Source of the DNA: Enterocloster lavalensis
Lineage (GTDB): Bacteria; Bacillota; Clostridia; Lachnospirales; Lachnospiraceae
Direction of reading: 5' to 3'
DNA length: 64,000 nt
Assembly: GCF_902364025.1 (NCBI RefSeq)
Contig: NZ_CABJCG010000010.1
Location: 75,083-139,082 of the forward strand
The translations under genes and the position numbers were made by a program. Positions 32,743 to 40,674 of this stretch are shown here, one piece after another. Numbering within the stretch: position 1 is the stretch's first letter; each line of letters opens with the position of its first letter. The notes under the pieces were generated by a model. It was not told the origin of the DNA and made no database searches. It saw only the letters and a list, made by a program, of their open reading frames with translations.

Positions 32743-32928
32743 ATGGGCAGAAGCAGAGCAATGCGTCCCACAAGAGCGCAAAAGGAATTGATTTCAGGCG
32801 CGGGACTAATTGTAAAAAATTGGTTAGTAATAGCGGACAAGCCGGACGCATTAAACCTGGTAAGCCGTGGCAGCGGCCGGAGCCGGACAATCAAAAAGCC
32901 CCAGGCTGGCAGGCCCGGAGCACATTGA
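32743..32928 (+). CDS. DUF6906-like small phage protein
   Basis: A 61-residue basic protein, MGRSRAMRPTRAQKELISGAGL then NWLVIADKPDALNLVSRGSGRSRTIKK. The pattern (TRAQK.LI..AGL...NWLV..D....L.LV.R.SG..R.I) matches small Firmicute-phage proteins I associate with DUF6906. AGGAGAGG precedes the ATG at 32743. Function unknown. Confidence 0.6.
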   Translation: MGRSRAMRPTRAQKELISGAGLIVKNWLVIADKPDALNLVSRGSGRSRTIKKPQAGRPGAH

Positions 32929-32944
32929 AAATGAAGATTAAAAA

Positions 32945-32993
32945 CCCCTGATATTATTGGCGTAATATCAGGGGAATGGTCCCGTACAGACCA
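32945..32993. other. Tandem hairpins; candidate replication origin
   Basis: CCCCTGATATTA (32945-32956) and TAATATCAGGGG (32963-32974) form a perfect 12-bp stem around TTGGCG. A second hairpin TGGTC-N7-GACCA (32977-32993) follows at once. There is no T-run, so neither is a normal terminator. They lie about 110-160 nt upstream of the HUH Rep gene, where a double-strand origin with a nick site would be expected. The origin role is inference. Confidence 0.45.
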
Positions 32994-33045
32994 ATATCTA
33001 CACTCATTATTATACCTGTGCGGGGCCAAAAAGTCAAGGAAAATC

Positions 33046-33064
33046 AAGGCTTTTCGGCCTTTTT
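33046..33064 (+). terminator. Small intrinsic terminator before the rep gene
   Basis: AAGGC-TTTTCG-GCCTT followed by TTT. It would separate the upstream small-gene transcript from the Rep gene or attenuate it. The rest of the 32929-33102 gap is AT-rich and holds the tandem hairpins. Confidence 0.45.
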
Positions 33065-33102
33065 CGGACTCGATCAAAGGATTAACTTTGGAGGTAGAGG
33101 AC

Positions 33103-33885
33103 ATGCACAGGTATAAGCAGATTGAGTACAAGGCGGGGGCCACGCTGGAGATCATCAAGTGCGTGCCAAAGGGTTTGCGGACAGGATGCGGCCGGGGGAA
33201 GCGAAAAACAAAAGAGGAGATCACCAAAGCCAATATGCGGCAGGCGGCCCGCAAACTGGTGCGTAAGATCAACGCGAATTTCAGGCCGGGGGACTGGCAT
33301 GTAATCCTGACTTACCGCAAGACGACCAGGCCAGACCGGCAGGAAGCCCGAAAGGCGCTGAGCGGGCTCCTGGAGAAGCTGCGGGCAGAGTACAGGAAGC
33401 ACGGCTTCCAACTCAAATACATCCATGCGACGGAGTACGAGAACAAGGCGATCCACCACCATCTGATCATCAACAACGTGAACGATGGGAAGCGGACCAC
33501 CTCAGACTACATCCGCAAGCTCTGGAAGGACCGCGGAAGTCCGAAGTTCGTCGGTCTATATGATGATGGGGAATATCAAAAGCTGGCGGAATACATCGTC
33601 AAAGAGACGGAAAAGACATTCCGACAGGCGGACAGTCCGTCCAAACAGCGATATTCCTGTAGCCGGAACCTAATTACACCGTGGCCGCGGCGCCGGACTA
33701 GGACCACCAAGAAGGGATGGGACATGGACCCCAAACCGAGGAAGGGCTATTACATATTACCGGGCAGCCTGTACAACGGGACGGACAAGCTGGGCTATCC
33801 ATACCAGCGTTACACGATGGTCAAGATCGCCCCGGAACCGTCAGACTGGGAGCCGGCGCTCTGGCCGGACGAGGGAGGTGGATAA
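33103..33885 (+). CDS. HUH-type rolling-circle replication-associated protein
   Basis: A 260-residue protein of the ORF2/G2P-like rolling-circle replication family. A basic N-terminus (RTGCGRGKRKTKEE) precedes motif 1-like WHVILTY, the metal-binding HUH motif in NKAIHHHLIINN and a catalytic-tyrosine motif in LAEYIVKETEK (Y-x2-K type). It would nick one strand at an origin and stay covalently attached to the 5' end. It is far shorter than P2 gpA and is the only replication initiator visible in this prophage. ATG 33103 has GGAGG 8 nt upstream. The C-terminal 60 residues are Pro/Tyr/Trp-rich. Confidence 0.75.
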   Translation: MHRYKQIEYKAGATLEIIKCVPKGLRTGCGRGKRKTKEEITKANMRQAARKLVRKINANFRPGDWHVILTYRKTTRPDRQEARKALSGLLEKLRAEYRKHGFQLKYIHATEYENKAIHHHLIINNVNDGKRTTSDYIRKLWKDRGSPKFVGLYDDGEYQKLAEYIVKETEKTFRQADSPSKQRYSCSRNLITPWPRRRTRTTKKGWDMDPKPRKGYYILPGSLYNGTDKLGYPYQRYTMVKIAPEPSDWEPALWPDEGGG

Positions 33886-33886
33886 A

Positions 33887-34255
33887 TTGACAAATCAGGT
33901 CAACATCAGCATAACCGCAACGCCCAATAAATACTGTGCTGTCATGACCGTCGAGAAGGACGGCACAGTGCACAAAAAGGTCGTAGCAGAGGATCGCAAG
34001 GCCTCGATCAACAGCAATACGCTCCAGGCCGCGATAGCTGCCCTGAAAGCCCTTAACAGGCCCTGCATGTTGGACATATACGTCAACAACGACTACATGA
34101 CCGGCCCGATCCGCAACGGCTGGCTAACAGAATGGCAGCGCAACGGCTGGCGGAACGCCAGGGGGCGGGAGGTCAAGAACCGCGGACAATGGCAGGAACT
34201 GGCCGCTCTAATGGCCCGGCATTCCATCCGCCTGACATGCACCAGGGACGTGTAG
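33887..34255 (+). CDS. RNase H-like protein lacking catalytic residues
   Basis: A 122-residue protein that aligns with the middle of RNase HI. LQAAIAALKALNRPC corresponds to the helix with the conserved Glu, DIYVNNDYM to the TDSQYV strand, and GWLTEWQRNGWRNARGREVKNRGQW to the basic handle that grips RNA/DNA hybrid. The catalytic acids are not there: Glu is Thr, the TDS Asp is Asn, and the chain ends before the last His/Asp. It may bind hybrid or structured nucleic acid without cutting. TTG 33887 fits the GAGGGAGG site. It follows the Rep gene by 1 nt. Confidence 0.65.
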   Translation: MTNQVNISITATPNKYCAVMTVEKDGTVHKKVVAEDRKASINSNTLQAAIAALKALNRPCMLDIYVNNDYMTGPIRNGWLTEWQRNGWRNARGREVKNRGQWQELAALMARHSIRLTCTRDV

Positions 34256-34256
34256 C

Positions 34257-34613
34257 GTGAAAAAATCAATCATAGAGGATGATCCAACCGTCTGCTATGT
34301 GTGCGGCAGCCAGCGGGGCTTGGAGCGGCACCACGTATTCGGCGGGGATCCGAACCGGACATGGTCCGAGAAATACGGCCTGACCGTGCACCTGTGCTAC
34401 CGGCATCACCGGGATCCGCGGGATGGCGTACATTTCAACAAGGCCCTGGCCGATCAACTGCATCAGGATGGACAGCGAGCGTTTGAGCGGGTCCACCCAG
34501 ATAAGGAATTCACAGCTATTTTCAAGAAGAATTACCTGGACGGCCCGGCAGAGGAAACGCCGCGAAACATCCCCATCAGCGAGGGGATCATCTGGCTGCA
34601 AGACGAGGAGTAA
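34257..34613 (+). CDS. HNH-like zinc protein (putative phage nuclease)
   Basis: A 118-residue protein with a zinc-binding HNH-like pattern: CYVCGSQRGLERHHVFGG, then LCYRHHRDP and a C-terminal helix ending FKKNYLDGP. The two CxxC/CxxH elements and the ERHHVF motif are like those of phage HNH/Rap-NinG-type recombination nucleases. GTG start at 34257, 2 nt after the RNase H-like stop; RBS is weak, so translational coupling is likely. Probable role in processing replication or recombination intermediates. Confidence 0.68.
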   Translation: MKKSIIEDDPTVCYVCGSQRGLERHHVFGGDPNRTWSEKYGLTVHLCYRHHRDPRDGVHFNKALADQLHQDGQRAFERVHPDKEFTAIFKKNYLDGPAEETPRNIPISEGIIWLQDEE

Positions 34614-34616
34614 CAC

Positions 34617-34844
34617 ATGGACGAGGGGATCAGAGGGCACGCCTGGAGCATTGAGAGCCTGCCGGAGGACGCCGGCCAGTTGGAGCGGGTCGGAGAGGCC
34701 CAGGAAGGGAACCGGATATACATATATTACCGCGATGCCATGGGCCGGTATTGGTATCGCAATATGATCATGACGGACCAAGGCCCAGTCTCAGAGTACG
34801 AGGCCATATTTGGGTCCAGGAAAATATCGAGGAGAAGATCGTGA
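34617..34844 (+). CDS. Phage protein of unknown function
   Basis: A 75-residue protein with strand-rich RIYIYYRDAMGRYWYRNMIMT and a basic end (RKISRRRS). AGACGAGGAG precedes the start, 4 nt after the HNH gene. No domain recognised. Confidence 0.55.
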   Translation: MDEGIRGHAWSIESLPEDAGQLERVGEAQEGNRIYIYYRDAMGRYWYRNMIMTDQGPVSEYEAIFGSRKISRRRS

Positions 34845-34945
34845 CGAGTTTGATGGTATTCTGCGCCGGCATGGCGCTGGGAATTGGCATTGGAATCGCC
34901 GCCGACATCATATGGACGCTGGCGGCCAAAGAAAAGGAGAAATAG
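34841..34945 (+). CDS. Small single-pass membrane protein
   Basis: A 34-residue frame from GTG 34841 (GGAG 8 nt upstream), overlapping the previous stop by 4 nt. One Gly/Ala-rich hydrophobic helix (VFCAGMALGIGIGIAADIIW) with a basic KEKEK tail. The GxGxGxG stretch suggests tight helix packing. Function unknown. Confidence 0.5.
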   Translation: MTSLMVFCAGMALGIGIGIAADIIWTLAAKEKEK

Positions 34946-34947
34946 AC

Positions 34948-35445
34948 GTGTACGAAAAATTTGGAGAATTTGACTCCGCCGCGGAGATCAACCGCGCGGC
35001 CGCAGCCCAGCGGGCCGAAGGAGACGACGAGGCGATCCTGATGATCGCCGAAGAAAACGGTATCGATAAGGAGGACGCCCTGGACTACATCAACGGGGAC
35101 GTCGGCGAACTGGCGTCGCCCCTGATGGCCGCATACGGCAAGCTGGAGGTGGAACGCAAGGTCCTGGAGCCCTACGAGATCATGGAGGACTGGCTGCAGT
35201 ACATCCGGATCCGCTGCGCAGAGGATCCCCGGATGGCCCTGGCCGTCCGCAGGAAGGGCAAGAGCCTGAAAGGCTGCATTGCCGCGATCCTGGAATGGAG
35301 CATGAAGCACCAGCGGCCGGTAGACAAGGAGATTCTGAAGGCCGTGGGAATCACGTACCGGGTGACGCTGGGGATCCCCGGCATGGGCCGGGTCAAGCAG
35401 ATCATCACAGAGTATTACCTGAGAGAGGAGGCAGCGGGATCATGA
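34948..35445 (+). CDS. PcfK-like protein (putative)
   Basis: A 165-residue helical, acidic protein. The C-terminal half (WLQYIRIRCAEDPRMALAV, then KGKSLKGCIAAILEW) resembles the K-K-S-I-x2-C-I core of PcfK-like proteins of conjugative elements. A PcfJ homologue two genes downstream, as in pCF10-type modules, supports this. Some PcfK-like proteins (AcrIIA9) inhibit Cas9, so an anti-CRISPR role is conceivable but unproven. GTG 34948 follows AAAAGGAG. The start of the next gene overlaps its stop by 4 nt. Confidence 0.45.
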   Translation: MYEKFGEFDSAAEINRAAAAQRAEGDDEAILMIAEENGIDKEDALDYINGDVGELASPLMAAYGKLEVERKVLEPYEIMEDWLQYIRIRCAEDPRMALAVRRKGKSLKGCIAAILEWSMKHQRPVDKEILKAVGITYRVTLGIPGMGRVKQIITEYYLREEAAGS

Positions 35446-36023
35446 TTGCATACAAGGGATTCGATGCGGACCTACAGGCACGGTGGGGATCCGGGACATA
35501 TCGGTACGAGGCCGGGAAAACCTACAAGGAGGACAGGTCGAAATGCGCGTCAAGCGGTTTTCATTGCGCAGAAAATCCAATCGATTGCCTGAAATGGTAT
35601 CCGCTGGGAGCCGGAAACCGGTATTTCCTGGTGGAAGCCTCGGGCAGCCTTGACGAAACGACCGGAGACAGCAAGATCGCATGCACGCAGATCACGTTAC
35701 TGAAAGAACTGACCACCAAGAGGCTGGCTGGACATGCCATGATATACATGGTGAAACATCCACTGCGGGAGTGGGAGCGCATAGAAACGCAACTGAAAAT
35801 CTGCAAGGATAAGGCAGACGCACCCGCAGCTGGACACGTTGCCATTGCCAGGGGAGAGGCCCCAATGGTGAGAGGGGCAGAGGGCGCGATTCTTGGGCTG
35901 ATCCGGGAGGTTGGCGGGATCATTGAGGATGCCAAGCTTTTCGAGGTAACAGGAGATGTCAAACCGTACACATGGTACACCCTGGAGAATCGGACGCCGA
36001 AGGAGGTGCAGGATGAAACGTAA
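35442..36023 (+). CDS. DUF7666-like phage protein
   Basis: A 193-residue protein. The N-terminal part, AYKGFDADLQ then GKTYKEDRSKCASSGFHCAENPIDCLKWY and YFLVEASG, matches the family of phage and prophage proteins I associate with DUF7666 (GFHaCeNP core). A charged middle and an unrelated C-terminal segment (GEAPMVRGAEGAI...) follow. The last 11 nt overlap the pcfJ start. Function unknown. Confidence 0.6.
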   Translation: MIAYKGFDADLQARWGSGTYRYEAGKTYKEDRSKCASSGFHCAENPIDCLKWYPLGAGNRYFLVEASGSLDETTGDSKIACTQITLLKELTTKRLAGHAMIYMVKHPLREWERIETQLKICKDKADAPAAGHVAIARGEAPMVRGAEGAILGLIREVGGIIEDAKLFEVTGDVKPYTWYTLENRTPKEVQDET

Positions 36024-38142
36024 AGCAGTAATGCAGCTGCCGGAGGCGCAGACAAAAAAGATGGGCAAGGTGCTCACGCTTCAGACCATGGACGAAATTC
36101 TGATCCTCAATTACTGGGAAGATCGGGCACTGGTTGGCCGGTATTGCATGAACACCAAAACTCACGAGTATGCCACGTATTATGCGGACGGATCGTGGAG
36201 AGAGCAAAAGCTGATGAGCTTAATGGGATACAACCCGGCCTACTACTCATATTACAGTGTCGGCCATGACGTCGCGTTCGATCCGGTCGCGGCAAAAGAA
36301 AATATTATGGCCTTCCTTCCGCCAGAATACGGGGAGAACGATCCGTATGTCTCGATAGGGCATCATGAGGAGGAATACAGCAGAGAGAAAAGGGATCAGA
36401 AAGAGCTCAGAAGAATTGAGCGAATACGGGAGAAGATGAACCAGATTCCCAAGCTCCCAGACGATTTCAAGACATGGATCCACCGCGTGGCCGCCGGAGA
36501 GAAGGATTTTGGATTCTATGATAAGGACAAGAGCGAATGGAGCTGCACGGCCTGCGGAAAGACATTCGGGGAATCCGATATCGAACACGAACCGGGGCAG
36601 AAAAAGATCAAGAACAATCAAATCTTTTTCTGCCCAGAATGCCACAAGAATATCAGGGCAAAAAAGCGTTCAAAGGGCGTATCACTCCGAACATGCGCGG
36701 TGGTCCTTCAGAACGTCAACCAGCGTGCCGGTGTCGCCCGCTATATCGATGTATGCATTGATTGGGGATACACTGGCAGGACCGTTAAAACATCCGAGGC
36801 CGTAAGAATCCTGCTGTTGAGAGATAGCCCCAGATATGCCTGCGAACTGTACTATGGCCAAGGCTGCCGAAGCGATTGGGGAGCATACGGGGAACATTTC
36901 GACGATAAGAACCCGTCTAATCGGCGCATAGGGGAAGGATACCTACATCCGGAAGGAATACAGGAAGCATTGAAAGGAACATATTTCTCGGACTGGGACA
37001 AGCTATTCCATCAACTGGCGCAGGCCGGGAAACAGCTGGACTACAACAGGCTGATGATCTCCCAAGGGAACCGCGACCTGATCAATACGGTGGAATATCT
37101 ATTTAAGGGCCGGTTCGACCGGCTGTTACTGGAAACCTCCCGGAAGATATCGCCCTACACATGCGAATATTACGGTCCACTGAAAATACGCGGAAAATCA
37201 ATCGAGCAGGTATTTGGCCTCAGGGACCGGCAGCTGATCAACCGGATTCGCAACTGCGATGGCGGCGAAAATATCCTTGCGTGGCTACGCTGGTCCGAAC
37301 AGAGCGCGAAAAAAATCGACGAGGAAACCCTGAATTGGCTGACAAAATCAGACATTAAGCAGGAAGATTTGAGTTTCCTTACGGCTCCAATGTCGCCCAG
37401 ACAAGTAATGAATTACATCGAAAAGCAGCGCGCAGACGGGTACAAGGGAAAGAGCGCGAGAACAATTCTGAACCAATGGAGCGATTACCTCAGCATGTGC
37501 AGAGGGCAGAAGAAGGATATATCCGATGAACTGGTCTACCGGCCGCGTCAGCTGAAACGCCGGCACGACGAAATTGTGGAGGAGATCAGGAAGCAACGGA
37601 TGATCGAAGAGATGAAACGCAGCAAAAAGGCTGCCGCAGAGGCCGCAAAAAAGATGCGCGAGAAATACCCGGGAGCCGAGGAGATCCTTGGAGAAATCAA
37701 AGAGAAGTACGAATACAGCAACGATGAGTATATGATGATCGTCCCGCAGCGGCTGACGGAGATCATCACCGAGGGAAACGCGCTCCATCATTGCGCAGGA
37801 AGCTCGGAGCGGTATTTTGAGCGAATCATGCAGCGAGAAACATACATATGCTTCCTACGCAAGGCTGCGGAACCCCAAACTCCCTACTATACCATCGAAG
37901 TGGAGCCGGGCGGAACCATTCGGCAGCACCGTTCCTATTACGACGAGGAACCAGGAGTCCAGGAGATCAGGGGATTTCTGCGGGAGTGGCAGCGGGAGAT
38001 CAAAAAGCGTCTGAAGGCAGAGGATCACAAACTCGCCCATATTAGCGCGCAAAAGCGCCGGAAGAATATTGAAGAGCTTCAGGCGAAAAACAACCTCCGG
38101 GTGCTGAAGGGCCTGGAAGAGGACTTTATGGAGGCGATATAG
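36013..38142 (+). CDS. PcfJ-like protein
   Basis: A 709-residue PcfJ-family protein, known from conjugative plasmids, ICEs and phages. A four-cysteine zinc finger (CTACGK ... CPECHK) lies near residue 180. The C-terminal signature is EGNALHHCAGSSERYFERI, then the ETYICFLRK and YYTIEV strands, and a basic helical tail. pcfJ in pCF10 is adjacent to pcfK and is part of the transfer region; biochemical function is not settled. ATG 36013 has GGAGGTG upstream and overlaps DUF7666. Its size and place in the early block suggest a main role in DNA metabolism. Confidence 0.82.
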   Translation: MKRKAVMQLPEAQTKKMGKVLTLQTMDEILILNYWEDRALVGRYCMNTKTHEYATYYADGSWREQKLMSLMGYNPAYYSYYSVGHDVAFDPVAAKENIMAFLPPEYGENDPYVSIGHHEEEYSREKRDQKELRRIERIREKMNQIPKLPDDFKTWIHRVAAGEKDFGFYDKDKSEWSCTACGKTFGESDIEHEPGQKKIKNNQIFFCPECHKNIRAKKRSKGVSLRTCAVVLQNVNQRAGVARYIDVCIDWGYTGRTVKTSEAVRILLLRDSPRYACELYYGQGCRSDWGAYGEHFDDKNPSNRRIGEGYLHPEGIQEALKGTYFSDWDKLFHQLAQAGKQLDYNRLMISQGNRDLINTVEYLFKGRFDRLLLETSRKISPYTCEYYGPLKIRGKSIEQVFGLRDRQLINRIRNCDGGENILAWLRWSEQSAKKIDEETLNWLTKSDIKQEDLSFLTAPMSPRQVMNYIEKQRADGYKGKSARTILNQWSDYLSMCRGQKKDISDELVYRPRQLKRRHDEIVEEIRKQRMIEEMKRSKKAAAEAAKKMREKYPGAEEILGEIKEKYEYSNDEYMMIVPQRLTEIITEGNALHHCAGSSERYFERIMQRETYICFLRKAAEPQTPYYTIEVEPGGTIRQHRSYYDEEPGVQEIRGFLREWQREIKKRLKAEDHKLAHISAQKRRKNIEELQAKNNLRVLKGLEEDFMEAI

Positions 38143-38146
38143 ACAG

Positions 38147-39454
38147 ATGGAAGAGTTAAGAGAGCTTGGCAAACTTGCTAGCTATGAGGATTACAAAAAG
38201 GCGTTCGATGCAGAAGTCGGACGCATCGAAACGGGGTTCGTGCGGATCGGTTATATGCTGCGGGTGGCAGTGGACACGGCAATCCTGAAAGAATCCGGAT
38301 ATGCCAACATGGAGGAATTTGCCTGGGCCGAGTATCGAATCGATAAGTCCCAGGCCTCCAGGTTCGTGAACATCAATAAGCGATTTTCCGAGGGCGGTTA
38401 TTCCGACCGCCTTCAGGATCGTTTCGAAGGATACGGGGTTGCCAAGCTCGGGGAGCTGCTGACGCTTTCGGACGCGGTGATCGAGGCAATTCCGCCGGAA
38501 CTGAGCAGGACTGAGATCCAGGAAATCAAGAAGGAGATCAAGGAAGAGCAGAGGATCACGGATCTGGAAGTCATGATGGAAGGGCACAATGAGGCCCAGG
38601 AGATCATGACGAGCAACCTGGACCGATTCATGCACCAGTATATCCACGATAACCCAGAGGAACTGGCGGAGCTCTGCGCGGCCATGCAAAGCGGCTGCGG
38701 AGCTGATCGGATCATGGACGCATTGGCGCCGGCCGGAGCGGCTGCCAAGATGGCCCGTATCCAGGGGATTGGGAAACTCATGTTGTCGATCAAGGGCAAG
38801 GATCACCCCTTAGAGCTCCTGAATGTTCGGACAGGAGACAAGGAATCATGTACCTGGGAGGCCATGCAGAATACGATCCGCGGGCTGGTCCTCTGCACAG
38901 ATCCGGAAGAGTGCTACCGGGAGCTGTATGGGGAGCCATATCCGCCGGCAGAGGCGGAGCGAGAAGCCGAGAGGCGCCGGGCAGAGGTAGAGGCCAGGAA
39001 GGCGGAGGAAGAGCGGAAGGCCCAGGAGGAGCGGAAGCGGGTCCAGGCGGAGCAGAGGGCCAAGAGGGAGCGCGAAAAGCAGCAGGCAGAGAAACCAAAA
39101 GAGCAGGAGCCGCCCCACGAACCGAAAAAGCCGGAAGTTGCACCGGTGCAACCGAAAGCCCAAGTAGTTACTGAGGAAGCAGAGAACCCAGAACCCGAGT
39201 CGGTACATCAGATGCAGATCGAAGAATACCCGGAAGCCCTGCCAGAAGGATACGTCAAGTGCCATGATGGAACAGAAGTCGTGGAGAACCTGGCGGAACT
39301 GACATGGAAACATATCCGGCAGCTGGCGGAGGAGTTAAGAACGGGGACAGAACGGGCTCTGAGCGAGATCGCGGCGCAGGACATTATCGACATGTACAAG
39401 GACGCCCAGACAATACTGGGGGAACTTGAAAAACTGATGGGAGAAGAATCATGA
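38147..39454 (+). CDS. Phage early protein with highly charged coiled-coil region
   Basis: A 435-residue protein. Residues 1-150 are helical with a possible HTH-like or DUF3102-like segment (VAVDTAILKESGYANMEEFAWAEYRIDKSQASRFVNINKRF). Residues 265-345 are an extreme Glu/Arg/Lys/Ala coiled coil (EAEREAERRRAEVEARKAEEER...). A Cys-poor C-terminal domain follows. The N-terminal part resembles proteins that sense or bind DNA in mobile elements, but no firm family is assigned. GGAGGC precedes the start, 5 nt after pcfJ. Confidence 0.55.
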   Translation: MEELRELGKLASYEDYKKAFDAEVGRIETGFVRIGYMLRVAVDTAILKESGYANMEEFAWAEYRIDKSQASRFVNINKRFSEGGYSDRLQDRFEGYGVAKLGELLTLSDAVIEAIPPELSRTEIQEIKKEIKEEQRITDLEVMMEGHNEAQEIMTSNLDRFMHQYIHDNPEELAELCAAMQSGCGADRIMDALAPAGAAAKMARIQGIGKLMLSIKGKDHPLELLNVRTGDKESCTWEAMQNTIRGLVLCTDPEECYRELYGEPYPPAEAEREAERRRAEVEARKAEEERKAQEERKRVQAEQRAKREREKQQAEKPKEQEPPHEPKKPEVAPVQPKAQVVTEEAENPEPESVHQMQIEEYPEALPEGYVKCHDGTEVVENLAELTWKHIRQLAEELRTGTERALSEIAAQDIIDMYKDAQTILGELEKLMGEES

Positions 39455-39636
39455 AACTACACAGCGAAAGACAGATCATCCGCGTCCAGCTCTGGACCAA
39501 CGGAGCGTGGCGCCGCCAGATCCGCGGAACCGTGATAGGCACCAGTGATGGATTGGTTGGGGTATTGCTTGACAACGGAGAATACGCAGACGTCCAGGAG
39601 GGGCGCCTGCGGGTGATCGGCAAAACACGGATTTAA
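39451..39636 (+). CDS. Small phage protein of unknown function
   Basis: A 61-residue beta-rich basic protein (IIRVQLWTNGAWRRQIRGTVIGTSDGLVGVLLDNGEYADV...), perhaps an SH3/Tudor-like barrel. Start overlaps the previous stop by 4 nt (ATGA). Confidence 0.55.
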   Translation: MKLHSERQIIRVQLWTNGAWRRQIRGTVIGTSDGLVGVLLDNGEYADVQEGRLRVIGKTRI

Positions 39637-39652
39637 CCGAGGAGGGAGAAGC

Positions 39653-40057
39653 GTGGGAAGAACATTAAAACGAGTGCCGTTAAATTTTAACTGGCCTCTC
39701 AATACGATATGGTACGGGTATTATTCCAGCTATTGCCATGATGACAATTACAGCGCTGGCGGTTGCGACAAGTGCATACGGTTCGCAGAATTGAAGGGAA
39801 TTGGTCTAACAAGTTACGGTTGTCCAGATTTTGAACCTTTTGTAGGTCCGCCAAAAGGAGACGGCTATCAGCTTTGGGAGACAACTTCAGAAGGAAGTCC
39901 GGTAAGTCCGGTTTTCGAAACGCTGGATGAACTTTGTGAATGGTGCGAGAGTAACTATACAGTATTTGCGGACATTAAAGCCAGCAAAGAACAATGGAAA
40001 GAAATGTTGGATGATGATTTTGTACTCGCAAAAGTGGGAAATGGAATATTCATCTAA
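39653..40057 (+). CDS. Phage protein of unknown function with Cys-rich N-terminus
   Basis: A 134-residue protein starting MGRTLKRVPLNFNWPLNTIW, a beginning shared by many Firmicute-phage proteins. Cysteines at GGCDKC and in ELCEWC suggest metal binding. GTG 39653 lies 8 nt after GAGGAGGGAG. Function unknown. Confidence 0.6.
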   Translation: MGRTLKRVPLNFNWPLNTIWYGYYSSYCHDDNYSAGGCDKCIRFAELKGIGLTSYGCPDFEPFVGPPKGDGYQLWETTSEGSPVSPVFETLDELCEWCESNYTVFADIKASKEQWKEMLDDDFVLAKVGNGIFI

Positions 40058-40110
40058 ATCGTTATTTACAAAATCACATCAAAATGTAAATCAGAAGGGA
40101 GAGAGGCAGC

Positions 40111-40362
40111 ATGACGGTGAAAGAGTATGCCAATAAAATGGGGCTGACGGTCAACGGATTATGCGAGATAACCGGCATAAGTCGGCAGGGCTTGTACAAC
40201 ATTCTGGTCAAGGAACATCGAGCAGAGAACACACAAAAGCGGCGTAAAGCGGTTACAGAGCTGCTTAAGACCATCCACGAGGACGCGGATCGGAAAGTAA
40301 AACAGGCAGAGCAGGAATGTGAGGAACGCACAAAAATGTTAGATATGTTCTATAACAACTAG
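40111..40362 (+). CDS. Small HTH protein
   Basis: An 83-residue protein with an N-terminal HTH-like segment (KEYANKMGLTVNGLCEITGISRQGLYNILV) and a C-terminal charged helix (EDADRKVKQAEQECEERTKML) likely forming a coiled coil. Probably a small DNA-binding regulator. RBS AGGGAGAGAG upstream. Confidence 0.65.
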   Translation: MTVKEYANKMGLTVNGLCEITGISRQGLYNILVKEHRAENTQKRRKAVTELLKTIHEDADRKVKQAEQECEERTKMLDMFYNN

Positions 40363-40403
40363 ATAAAATCGTTATTTCCCGGCAGAACCGGGGAGAGGGA
40401 AAG

Positions 40404-40637
40404 ATGAAAGTAATAAAAAAGAAGATACTGCCTGAATACTTTAGGGCGGTGCGAGCAAGGGAGAAGAATTTTGAGATCCGAAAAGATGAAGATGATATCA
40501 GGGTGGGTGATCTTCTTATCCTGGAGGAGTGGGACGAATTGTATACTGGGAACAGTGTAAGACGGTATGTGAAATATGTCTTGCGGGACTCTCAGGACTA
40601 TGGATTAATGCCAGGATACTGCGTTATTGGATGGTGA
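40404..40637 (+). CDS. DUF3850/ASCH-like domain protein
   Basis: A 77-residue protein with the ASCH/DUF3850 pattern: KKKILPEYFRAVRAREKNFEIRKDEDD, RVGDLLILEEW, YVKYVLRD and GYCVIGW. The PUA-like fold binds RNA or nucleotides. Complete single domain. GGAGAGGGAAAG precedes the ATG. Confidence 0.85.
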   Translation: MKVIKKKILPEYFRAVRAREKNFEIRKDEDDIRVGDLLILEEWDELYTGNSVRRYVKYVLRDSQDYGLMPGYCVIGW

Positions 40638-40674
40638 AATTAGCGTTTAACGGCATTGCAGAGAAAGGTGAAAA

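Noticed and set aside
38940..39120. Repetitive Glu/Arg/Ala-coding stretch as a DNA repeat array
   Set aside because: The period is irregular at DNA level; it is a charged coiled coil in a normal gene, not a tandem or CRISPR-like repeat.
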